Assembly (NCBI GenBank): GCA_900545025.1
Contig: UQXH01000004.1
Coordinates: forward strand, 1-64,000
DNA: 64,000 nucleotides
Direction: 5' to 3'
Source of the DNA: an uncultured Phascolarctobacterium sp.
GTDB lineage: Bacteria; Bacillota; Negativicutes; Acidaminococcales; Acidaminococcaceae
The position numbers and the translations under genes were made by a program. This document shows positions 7,645 through 14,836 of this stretch, piece after piece; positions within the stretch are counted from its first letter, which is position 1; every line of letters begins with the position of its first letter. Under the pieces are notes generated by a model that made no database searches, had not been told where the DNA came from, and saw nothing but the letters and a program-made list of their open reading frames with translations.

Positions 7645-8148
7645 ATGAATAATAGAAGGATGGTGCAGGGAGCGCTGCTCATGGCTGTTGCGATAGTGCT
7701 GCAGGCGCTGCGGCTTGTCTTGCCTCTGCCGCCTGTCATTAGTACGTTTATTATCGGGTCGCTGGTAAACATGATGCTGATTGTTACCTGCAGGATAAGT
7801 GGTTTTAAAGCAGCGGCAGCATTGTCAATATTGCTGCCGCTGCTGGCATATATTCAGGGACAGCTGCTCATACCGCTGCTGATTCCTGTTGTGGCTGGCG
7901 GCAACTTGTTTTATACTGCGCTTTTACGCAAAAAAATAAATGTTCTGATAAATTATATCCTGCCGCCGATAGTAAAAGCTGCGTTTATGTTTATTGGTGC
8001 TCAGGTGGTGCTTTTCCTGTTGCATTTGTCTGGCGGCGTACTGGCTGATAATATTTTATTTGCCATGAGCGTACCCCAGTTTATTACCGGTATTGCAGGT
8101 ATTGCTGCCGCTGAGCAGATGTTGTTAAAACTTAAAAATTTATATTGA
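7645..8148 (+). CDS. Small multispanning membrane protein, ECF transporter S-component-like
   Basis: Very hydrophobic 167-residue protein with about five or six membrane segments. The opening (MNNRRMVQGALLMAVAIVLQALRL...PLPPVIS) has the style of ECF vitamin-transporter substrate-binding (S) components: an RxxVxGALLxAxA helix, then a loop and a GSLVNMML helix. Sequence alone does not name a substrate, and no ECF ATPase or T-component lies in the window, so any energising module would be encoded elsewhere. It begins 6 bases after the degenerate aminotransferase, so the pair is probably co-transcribed. The ribosome site before ATG 7645 is weak; an in-frame ATG at 7681 after AGGGAG is an alternative. 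Function unknown. Confidence 0.6.
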   Translation: MNNRRMVQGALLMAVAIVLQALRLVLPLPPVISTFIIGSLVNMMLIVTCRISGFKAAAALSILLPLLAYIQGQLLIPLLIPVVAGGNLFYTALLRKKINVLINYILPPIVKAAFMFIGAQVVLFLLHLSGGVLADNILFAMSVPQFITGIAGIAAAEQMLLKLKNLY

Positions 8149-8163
8149 TATTGATGATTTTGG

Positions 8164-8190
8164 CGCTGCCTGTATGGGCAGCGTTTTTTA
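8164..8190 (+). terminator. First of two tandem terminators
   Basis: Stem CGCTGCC / GGCAGCG (8164-8170 with 8177-8183), 6-base loop, followed by six Ts. It lies 16 bases past the stop of the membrane-protein gene. Confidence 0.8.
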
Positions 8191-8229
8191 TTCTGTGTGT
8201 TTTGAATTTAATATGCGTATTCTTTCATG

Positions 8230-8257
8230 GATGCCTGTGCAACAGGCATCTTTTTTT
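8230..8257 (+). terminator. Second tandem terminator
   Basis: Perfect 9-base stem GATGCCTGT / ACAGGCATC (8230-8238 with 8242-8250), 3-base loop, followed by seven Ts. With the preceding hairpin it insulates the adhesin locus from upstream transcription. Confidence 0.85.
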
Positions 8258-8312
8258 GTAATTTTGTTCTGAAAGACTGAAAAAATTAAAGATTTAGAAA
8301 AACCTTTATGTC

Positions 8313-8340
8313 TTGCGGGGGGGTACAGAAGTGGTATAAT
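8313..8340 (+). promoter_or_regulatory. Promoter of the XRE regulator, with a G7 tract in the spacer
   Basis: TTGCGG (8313-8318), 16-base spacer, TGG then TATAAT (8335-8340, extended -10). The spacer and -35 edge contain seven consecutive Gs (8317-8323), so slippage would change the -35/-10 spacing. The start site would be near 8347, leaving a leader of about 45 bases. Confidence 0.55.
8317..8323. repeat. G7 homopolymer tract
   Basis: Seven consecutive Gs between the -35 and -10 boxes of the XRE gene promoter. It is short but conspicuous in AT-rich intergenic DNA, and it is placed where slipped-strand length change would alter promoter spacing. Confidence 0.6.
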
Positions 8341-8391
8341 AATTCTAGAAATAGAATATCATGTTATGTATGTATTTTTAAGGTGAAGTTT

Positions 8392-8718
8392 ATGCAATGT
8401 GAAAATGTTATTAATTACAAAAAAATAGGTGATAATATCAGAAAGCTGCGTATACAGCATGGTATTACACAGATTGAACTGGCAAAAGCTATAGGAATAT
8501 CTCAGACACATATGAGTAACATAGAAAAGGGAAACACAGGCATAAGTTTATGTACAGCTGTAAAAATAAGCAGAGTACTTCAATGCAGTATTGATTGTTT
8601 TGCAGATGAAGAAAAATATAAAAATATAGACAGGCAAAATGATTTCAATAAGATCGATATTAGGGATTTTATAGAAGCTTTGCAACAGGTTAGCATGAAA
8701 AACAGAGAACGTAATTAA
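8392..8718 (+). CDS. XRE-family helix-turn-helix regulator
   Basis: Small DNA-binding protein, 108 residues, with an N-terminal Cro/CI-type helix-turn-helix (about 13-67: IGDNIRKLRIQHGITQIELAKA...ISQTHMSNIEKG). The short C-terminal tail (about 70-108) is polar and has no recognised domain. ATG 8392 is preceded by AAGGTGAAG; an upstream in-frame extension runs through the promoter and is rejected. It lies 129 bases before the trimeric autotransporter on the same strand, with no terminator between them, so it is a natural candidate regulator of that adhesin and may be co-transcribed with it. Its target is inferred from position only. Confidence 0.8.
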   Translation: MQCENVINYKKIGDNIRKLRIQHGITQIELAKAIGISQTHMSNIEKGNTGISLCTAVKISRVLQCSIDCFADEEKYKNIDRQNDFNKIDIRDFIEALQQVSMKNRERN

Positions 8719-8847
8719 AATAGATTGACAGTTGGTTCTGGTTGGTTGACGTGAGAAATCAGAGATGAAGAATGGGTGTGATGCTTTTCGAATATTAAAA
8801 TATTGTAAAAAATTTTTTGGGATGAGTTTAATGGGGAGGTGCTTTGT

Positions 8848-11800
8848 ATGAATCATGTTTACAAAGTAATTTGGAGTAATGCAAAAAGTTGTTACATTGT
8901 AGTATCTGAATTAGCAAAAAACAGAAGTAAAAATACTGTAAAAGTTTTAAGTACGCTTTTAGCAATATTGGGACTTGGTTGCAGTACATTTATGGATTAT
9001 AATTTGCTGCAAAAAGTTGATGCTGCTCCAAAAACAGAAAAGTATCAAGTTGAAACTGGCGAAGTTGAAAATGACACTGGACAAGACGATGAGGGTGAGG
9101 ATATTACCAGTAAAGGTGCCATGGCTATTGGGAAAGACAGCAGTGTAACACGGCTTGATCATGATGCGCCTGTTAGTAGTACCAATAACGCTAATGAAAG
9201 TATGGCTATTGGCAATGGAGCAATTGTTCAGGGTCAGGGCAGTATGGCTATTGGTACAGGTGCATCTGTAATTGCTAATACTGCCCTGGCATTGGGCATT
9301 GAAAGTCAGGTAACAGGTTCTAACGGATTGGCACTTGGCAACAAGACAACAGCAGGAGAAGGTTCTATTGCTATTGGTAATGGCGGACAAGTAATAAGTC
9401 AAAATCATGGTATTGCTATTGGTATGAGCAGTCAGTCTTCTAGTATGAATGGCATAGCTATAGGCTTATTAAGTAAAACAACTGACACATATAAGGATGA
9501 CACCAGAAATGCTGGAGCGATTGCCATAGGTAGTCAGGCAAGGGCTTTGGGCGATGTAAGTATAGCTTTAGGTCAAAATAGTGAGGTATCAGAAAATGTT
9601 GCTCAGAGTATCGCAATAGGACCAAGTACAAAAGTCAGTGGTGATTATGCTGTTGCTTTGGGTCTTGGTTCTGAGGTTAGTGGTGATTATGGTATCGCAA
9701 TAGGACATATATCATCAATTGAGGCTGAGCAAGGAATTGCTATAGGCAGAGATTCTCACGTAAAAACTGGTGCAACAAATGGTTTGGCCATTGGTGTTCT
9801 TTCTAATGTTCATGAAGGGGCTGAACAAGGAACAGCTATCGGTTATAACACCAATGTTTACGCCACCTATGGTACTGCAGTGGGCAGTAGTGCGAATGTT
9901 GCTGCAGCTGCTGAAAAAGGAATAGCTTTGGGTTATAATACCCAAGTGAATGCCAACAATGGCACTGCAGTAGGCAGTGATGCGATTGTTAATGGTTCAT
10001 TTAGTACAGCTATGGGTTATAATTCGCAAACATCTGGAGAGCAAAGTTTGGCTATAGGCGGTTATCAGGCAATTGCCAATGCGGATAAAAGTATAGCAGT
10101 GGGCAGTAGTGCGAATGTTGATGCAGCTGCTACAGAAGGTATAGCTTTGGGTTATAAGGCAGATACTGATGCAAATAACAGTATAGCCATTGGCTCAGAG
10201 GCTGCGACTGACTCAGCTGCTGGTTGGAGTACAGCTATTGGTAATAAATCGCAAACATCTGGGCAGCAAAGTTTGGCTATAGGCGGTTATCAGGCAGTTG
10301 CCAATGCAAAGTACAGTACTGCAGTGGGAAGCTACGCGAATGTTGCTGCAGGTGCTACACAAGGTATGGCCATGGGTTTTAATACCCAAGTGAATGCCAA
10401 AAATGGTACTGCAGTGGGCAGTTGGGCGAATGTTGCTGCAGATGCAGACTTTGGTGCGGCTATGGGCTATAATACCAAAGTGAATGTTGAACAAGGCGTG
10501 GCGTTAGGTTCTTCTTCCGTTGCGAATGTTGCAAAGGGTGTAACTGGATGGTCTCCGGAGGCTCTTTCTGAGGCTGAACAAAAATCAAGCACATGGACAT
10601 CAACTGCTGGCGCCGTTTCTGTTGGTGACTCTGATAATGGTATTACTCGCCAGATTACAAATGTTGCGGCAGGAACAGAAGATACAGATGCTGTTAACGT
10701 AGCACAGCTGAAACAAGCAATAACATCCTCTGTTGATGATGTTGCTTTGAGCTTTAAGGGTGATGATGGCACTGAAATAGAAAAGAAGAATGGCGAAACA
10801 TTAGAAATTGTAGGCGGTGCACAAGGAAATCTCACGGATGATAATATTGGCGTAGTTGAAAAAGATGGCAAACTAAATATTAAACTGGCGAAGGATATTG
10901 ATTTAGGACCATCTGGCAGCATGATAATTGGTAATAGCATTATGAATAATAATGGTATAACTATTAATTCAGGCAGTGGTGGTTCCCCAATCATCATTAA
11001 CCAGGGTAACGTAAGTATGGGAGGCAATGTTATCCATGATGTTGCCCCCGGTGTAGCCGATACAGATGCTGTTAATGTAAGTCAGTTAAAAGATTATGTA
11101 AGCAGTAATACCAGTCTGAGCTTTAAGGGTGATGCTGGCAATGAAATAGAAAAAAATAGTGGTGAAACATTAGAAATTGTAGGTGGTGCACAAGGAGCGC
11201 TTACGGAAGGTAACATTGGTGTAGTTGAAGAAAATGGTAAACTTAATATTAAACTGTCGCAGGATATTGATTTAGGCAAAGATGGCAGCATTTCTATTGG
11301 TGATATCTCAATAGAGAATAATAATGTAAGTATGGGAGGCAATGTTATCCATAATGTTGCAGCCGGTGTAGCTGATACAGATGCTGTTAACGTAAGTCAG
11401 TTAAAAGAGCTGGAAAGCAAAGTTAGTGCACATAACACTGTGTCTACAGGCGATAAAAATCTTACCATCAATGAAACTAAAAATAATGATGGCGGCACAA
11501 ATTATGATTTGGCATTGAACCCAGATCTGGTTGTTGATAGTGTAACTACAGGCGATACTGTAATGAATGACGATGGGCTCACTGTCGGAAACGATATCTC
11601 GATTACTGAAAATAACGTAACAGTCGGTGATGTAAAAATTGATGTCGATAACGGTATAGATGCCGGTGATCATAAGATAACTAATGTATCAGATGGCGAG
11701 ATTTCTTCTGATTCAAAAGATGCAGTCAATGGCAGTCAATTATATGCCACTAATCAAAAAATTGATAATATTACCCAAAATGTTAATAACATTAGTAATA

Positions 11801-12525
11801 GAGTAAATAAGCTTGACGGCCGCATTAATAAGGTTGGTGCGGGAGCGGCAGCATTAGCTGCACTGCATCCGCTGGATTTTGATCCGGACGAGAAACTTAC
11901 TTTTTCTGCCGGCATAGGTCACTATAGAGGTGAAACAGCTGGAGCCATCGGCGCTTTCTACAGACCGGATGAAAAAGTGATGTTTAGCATTGGCGGAACA
12001 GTAGGCAATGGCGAAAATATGGTTAATGCAGGAGTATCTTTTGCTCTTGACCGTGTAAGCCATGTAAATGATTCTAAAGTTGCTATGGCAAAAGAAATAA
12101 TTGATTTGCGTTCTCAGGTAGCAGAACTTAGCCAATTAGTAAATCAGCTGGCAGTTCAAAGAGGTATTCTGACAGACGCAACCAAATTGTTCCCCGATGT
12201 TCCTGAAAATCATTGGGCATATGAGTATATTGGCAAGCTGGCGGCAGCAGGTATCATTGAAGGGTATCCGAACGGCAGGTTTGACGGCGACAGAATGATG
12301 ACGAGATATGAGTTTGCAGCAATGCTGTATCGCGCTCTGGAAAAAGGAGTACAGCTTGATGCAAGGATTGTCAAAGAGTTTGCTGCAGAACTTGGACGTA
12401 TCCGCGTTGATCGCATCAGCGGTGAAGACGATGAGGAAGATAAAGTTGAACGTGTAAGAGTCAACTTTGATGATAAGCCGCGCGATCATTATGGCTCTGA
12501 AATTCCTGCGCCTGAACAGGAATAA
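8848..12525 (+). CDS. YadA-like trimeric autotransporter adhesin with C-terminal SLH domain
   Basis: Type Vc secreted surface adhesin, 1225 residues. ATG 8848 follows GGGGAGG by 8 bases. Residues 1 to about 28 are an extended signal peptide region (NHVYKVIWSNAKSCYIVVSE), then a hydrophobic signal segment to about 60. The head (about 90-570) consists of YadA-type AIG/ALG left-handed beta-roll repeats, including a 75-residue tandem duplication (DNA starts 10026 and 10251). The stalk (about 605-985) carries necks with DAVNVAQLK or DAVNVSQLK near 615, 740 and 845 and a roughly 123-residue repeated module. The YadA anchor barrel is about 985-1068 (GAGAAALAALHPLDF to NAGVSFAL). Unusually the protein continues: a coiled coil (about 1075-1105), one SLH domain (about 1113-1165, FPDVPENHWAYEYIGKLA) and an acidic tail. 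The SLH would lie in the periplasm and could bind cell-wall polymer. It is probably regulated with the upstream XRE gene. Confidence 0.93.
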   Translation: MNHVYKVIWSNAKSCYIVVSELAKNRSKNTVKVLSTLLAILGLGCSTFMDYNLLQKVDAAPKTEKYQVETGEVENDTGQDDEGEDITSKGAMAIGKDSSVTRLDHDAPVSSTNNANESMAIGNGAIVQGQGSMAIGTGASVIANTALALGIESQVTGSNGLALGNKTTAGEGSIAIGNGGQVISQNHGIAIGMSSQSSSMNGIAIGLLSKTTDTYKDDTRNAGAIAIGSQARALGDVSIALGQNSEVSENVAQSIAIGPSTKVSGDYAVALGLGSEVSGDYGIAIGHISSIEAEQGIAIGRDSHVKTGATNGLAIGVLSNVHEGAEQGTAIGYNTNVYATYGTAVGSSANVAAAAEKGIALGYNTQVNANNGTAVGSDAIVNGSFSTAMGYNSQTSGEQSLAIGGYQAIANADKSIAVGSSANVDAAATEGIALGYKADTDANNSIAIGSEAATDSAAGWSTAIGNKSQTSGQQSLAIGGYQAVANAKYSTAVGSYANVAAGATQGMAMGFNTQVNAKNGTAVGSWANVAADADFGAAMGYNTKVNVEQGVALGSSSVANVAKGVTGWSPEALSEAEQKSSTWTSTAGAVSVGDSDNGITRQITNVAAGTEDTDAVNVAQLKQAITSSVDDVALSFKGDDGTEIEKKNGETLEIVGGAQGNLTDDNIGVVEKDGKLNIKLAKDIDLGPSGSMIIGNSIMNNNGITINSGSGGSPIIINQGNVSMGGNVIHDVAPGVADTDAVNVSQLKDYVSSNTSLSFKGDAGNEIEKNSGETLEIVGGAQGALTEGNIGVVEENGKLNIKLSQDIDLGKDGSISIGDISIENNNVSMGGNVIHNVAAGVADTDAVNVSQLKELESKVSAHNTVSTGDKNLTINETKNNDGGTNYDLALNPDLVVDSVTTGDTVMNDDGLTVGNDISITENNVTVGDVKIDVDNGIDAGDHKITNVSDGEISSDSKDAVNGSQLYATNQKIDNITQNVNNISNRVNKLDGRINKVGAGAAALAALHPLDFDPDEKLTFSAGIGHYRGETAGAIGAFYRPDEKVMFSIGGTVGNGENMVNAGVSFALDRVSHVNDSKVAMAKEIIDLRSQVAELSQLVNQLAVQRGILTDATKLFPDVPENHWAYEYIGKLAAAGIIEGYPNGRFDGDRMMTRYEFAAMLYRALEKGVQLDARIVKEFAAELGRIRVDRISGEDDEEDKVERVRVNFDDKPRDHYGSEIPAPEQE
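10026..10475 (+). repeat. 225-base tandem repeat in the adhesin head
   Basis: The stretch starting GCAAACATCTGG at 10026 recurs at 10251, exactly 225 bases (75 codons) later, with high identity over at least 100 bases (SLAIGGYQA.ANA and SSANV / SYANV segments). The right boundary of the second copy is approximate. It is a substrate for unequal recombination that would lengthen or shorten the head. Confidence 0.7.
10747..11410 (+). repeat. Duplicated stalk module of the adhesin
   Basis: The segment encoding LSFKGD.G.EIEK...GETLEIVGGAQG...NIGVVE..GKLNIKL occurs at 10747 and again 369 bases (123 codons) later at 11116. Each copy ends in a NVSMGGNVIH...DTDAVNVSQLK neck. The second copy lacks an internal Gly/Ser-rich insertion present in the first. 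Confidence 0.7.
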
Positions 12526-12544
12526 TTAAAACTGCATAAAAAAT

Positions 12545-12579
12545 AAAAACTCCGGTATATTTGTATACCGGAGTTTTTA
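12545..12579 (+). terminator. Terminator after the adhesin gene
   Basis: Perfect stem ACTCCGGTATA / TATACCGGAGT (12549-12559 with 12564-12574) with a preceding A-run and a following T5 run, 20 bases past the adhesin stop. Confidence 0.88.
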
Positions 12580-12681
12580 TCTTATACATAATATACCGAG
12601 ATACTTTTGAAAACGTAACAGCAAAAAAATTTTGACGTTTGTGTTAACAAGTTAACAATTAAAACAAAAGCAATGTTTTTA

Positions 12682-12690
12682 TGATATAAT
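12682..12690 (+). promoter_or_regulatory. Extended -10 promoter upstream of the DUF2156 gene
   Basis: TGA-TATAAT (12682-12690) is a full extended -10; no good -35 box is visible. A start site near 12697 means the in-frame GTG at 12697 cannot be the translation start. Confidence 0.5.
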
Positions 12691-12726
12691 ATAAAAGTGA
12701 AAATATATGTATCATTATTGGAGGGA

Positions 12727-13617
12727 TTGACGATTTTAGAGTTTAAACCGGTAACACTGGAACAAAAAGATTTGTTTGAAAGTTATATGTCCAGTCCGTT
12801 GTATCGTGGCAGTGAGTGCGCTTTTTCCAATTTGTTTGTTTGGCGCGATTGTTATAATATTTACTGGTGCGTGTCTCATGGATTTTTATTGATAAAGGTT
12901 AAGCGTGATAATATCGATTTCTTTTTGCCGCCTATCGGGGGAAAAGATGAAGATTTGCCGTTAGTAATAGAAGAACTGCGTGAATTTTCTCAGGGCAATA
13001 GTTTTGAAATTCACGGTATTTATGAAATGTACAGGGAAAGACTGGCGAAAGCTCTGCCGGAAGCGGAGTTTATAGAAGATCGTGATAACTGGGATTATAT
13101 TTATCTGCGTGAAAAATTAGCCACTCTTTCCGGACGTAAATATCATGGACAGAAGAATCATTATAATTCATTTAAAAAGAATTACCCTGACTATGTCTAT
13201 GAACCTATCGACGGTAATAATATTGCGGAATGCCTTGGCTTTGGCGAACAGTGGTGTGATGACAGGATTGCAGAAGATCCTTCGTTGATTTGTGAAAAAT
13301 ATGCTATCAGACAGGCACTGACAAATTTTGAGGCTTTAGAATTGCGCGGCGGAGCTATCCGTGTATATGGCAAGATTGAAGCTTTCAGTTTCGGCAAAAA
13401 GATTAATGATGATACGGCTGTTCTGCATGTAGAAAAAGCTAATCATGAAATCCGTGGTCTGTATACTGCTATCAATAAAGAATTTGCCGAGCACGCCTGG
13501 CAGGATGTTACTTACATCAACAGGGAAGAGGATATGGGGCATGAGGGTCTGCGTCGCGCCAAAGAATCTTACCATCCAGAGTTTATGGTAAAAAAGTACA
13601 GCCTGATTATAAAATGA
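12727..13617 (+). CDS. DUF2156 (phosphatidylglycerol lysyltransferase C-terminal-like) protein
   Basis: About 294-296 residues, of the DUF2156 / LPG_synthase_C-like family, which has a tandem GNAT-like fold. Known relatives include the MprF catalytic domain, but this protein has no membrane part, so aminoacylation of lipid is not implied. Recognisable stretches are LEFKPVTLEQKDLFESYM at the N-terminus, the HGQKNHYNSFKKNYPDYVYEPI region (about 145-165) and the C-terminal INREEDMGHEGLRRAKESYHPEFMVKKY. The start is uncertain: GGAGGG (12720-12725) is only one base from TTG 12727, while an in-frame ATT at 12733 has ideal 7-base spacing and yields MLEFKPVTL, the usual family N-terminus. It is followed after 10 bases by an acetyltransferase gene in one operon. 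Confidence 0.75.
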   Translation: MTILEFKPVTLEQKDLFESYMSSPLYRGSECAFSNLFVWRDCYNIYWCVSHGFLLIKVKRDNIDFFLPPIGGKDEDLPLVIEELREFSQGNSFEIHGIYEMYRERLAKALPEAEFIEDRDNWDYIYLREKLATLSGRKYHGQKNHYNSFKKNYPDYVYEPIDGNNIAECLGFGEQWCDDRIAEDPSLICEKYAIRQALTNFEALELRGGAIRVYGKIEAFSFGKKINDDTAVLHVEKANHEIRGLYTAINKEFAEHAWQDVTYINREEDMGHEGLRRAKESYHPEFMVKKYSLIIK

Positions 13618-13627
13618 GGAAACAAAA

Positions 13628-14803
13628 ATGATTTTTAAAATGGTGAATGAACAGAGGCTTTCCCAGGTCATGCAATTATGGGATTATTCCTTTGAAAAGA
13701 AAGACGATCCGTTTTATCAATGGTACTTTAGTGAGTTCTGCTGCAAGAACAATATGGTCATAGGTGGGTTTGACGAGCAGGATAAATTGCTTAATATGCT
13801 GCATCTTAATCCATATCTGCTGCGTGTAAGAGGATTTGAGCAGCTGACTCCTTATATCGTCGGGGTGGCTACTGCACCTGCAGCAAGAGGAAGTCATCTG
13901 TTTGAACCGCTGTTAAAAACAACCTTTGATATCCTGCGTACTCAGCAGATTCCTTTTGTACTGTTGATGCCCGTGCATGCAGGTATTTATCAGCCATATC
14001 AATTTAGTTACTGTTATTTCAGACATAACTATACTATGGATTTAGCTAAATTGAAGCTCAAAGGCTTTAGCGTGGATTTAAAAGTAGAATATTTACCTTT
14101 AAATAAGGAAATTTTGTCTGAAATTTATTATAATATTACTAAACAGTGGAATGGTGTGCCGGTGCGCACTGATTTTCAGTGGGAAAAACTGCTGAAAGTG
14201 CATGCTTTGGAAAATATACATTGTGCTGTATGTTATGAAAAAGATGTACCGGCAGGTTATATGCTGTATAAGCTGCAGGATAAGACCTTTACTGTAGTAG
14301 AATTACTGGCATCTTCTCAAAAAGTGAAGAATCGTCTGCTCCAATATGCAGCACAGCATCTAAGTGAAGCAGATACATTTACTTGGCTGGCAGAGGGTTG
14401 GGATAAGACTTACCTGCATTTTGCAGATCAGCAGCTTAGCGGCAGCTTGCAGCCGTTTATGATGGCACGCTGTATTGATGCCCGGCTGGCTTTGTCCAAG
14501 CTTCCTGTTAATGAGCAGATACCTGATGGAAGTGTTAATCTGCTGCTGACAGATGACGTTATAGCAGGAAATAATCACCTGTTGCAACTGAGTGCTGTTG
14601 AAGGTAAAATTAGTAGTATGAGTACAACAGAGCAGGAAGATGTTACGATGGATATGGGAGCATTTACGCAGATGTTTTTTGGTGCTTTCACTGCAACTGA
14701 GCTTGCAGAAGCAGGGCTTATTGAAGCTGAAAAACCTAAAAAACTTGCTGTTCTTGACAGTATGTTTCCAAAGTGTCGTAATTTTATTAACGAATATTTT
14801 TAA
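13628..14803 (+). CDS. Eis-like GNAT family N-acetyltransferase
   Basis: Predicted acetyl-CoA-dependent acetyltransferase, 391 residues, with the layout of the Eis/COG4552 family: an N-terminal GNAT domain (about 1-130), a second degenerate GNAT domain (about 130-280) and a C-terminal SCP2-like domain (about 290-391). The acetyl-CoA loop is recognisable as VGVATAPAARGSHLFEPLL (about 77-95). Family members acetylate amines on aminoglycosides or protein lysines; the substrate here is unknown. The ribosome site GAGGAAAC overlaps the stop of the DUF2156 gene, so the two are translationally linked. The pairing of two GNAT-fold genes suggests they act in one pathway. Confidence 0.78.
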   Translation: MIFKMVNEQRLSQVMQLWDYSFEKKDDPFYQWYFSEFCCKNNMVIGGFDEQDKLLNMLHLNPYLLRVRGFEQLTPYIVGVATAPAARGSHLFEPLLKTTFDILRTQQIPFVLLMPVHAGIYQPYQFSYCYFRHNYTMDLAKLKLKGFSVDLKVEYLPLNKEILSEIYYNITKQWNGVPVRTDFQWEKLLKVHALENIHCAVCYEKDVPAGYMLYKLQDKTFTVVELLASSQKVKNRLLQYAAQHLSEADTFTWLAEGWDKTYLHFADQQLSGSLQPFMMARCIDARLALSKLPVNEQIPDGSVNLLLTDDVIAGNNHLLQLSAVEGKISSMSTTEQEDVTMDMGAFTQMFFGAFTATELAEAGLIEAEKPKKLAVLDSMFPKCRNFINEYF

Positions 14804-14836
14804 AAAACCTCGAATAAATTTGGGAGGCTGATGTTT

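Noticed and set aside
9174..10500. Regular short repeats that could suggest a CRISPR array
   Set aside because: They are in-frame YadA head repeats encoding AIG/ALG motifs, with no constant repeat and unique-spacer pattern.
12697..12726. GTG start at 12697 for the DUF2156 gene
   Set aside because: It lies at the expected transcription start of the TATAAT at 12685 and has no ribosome site.
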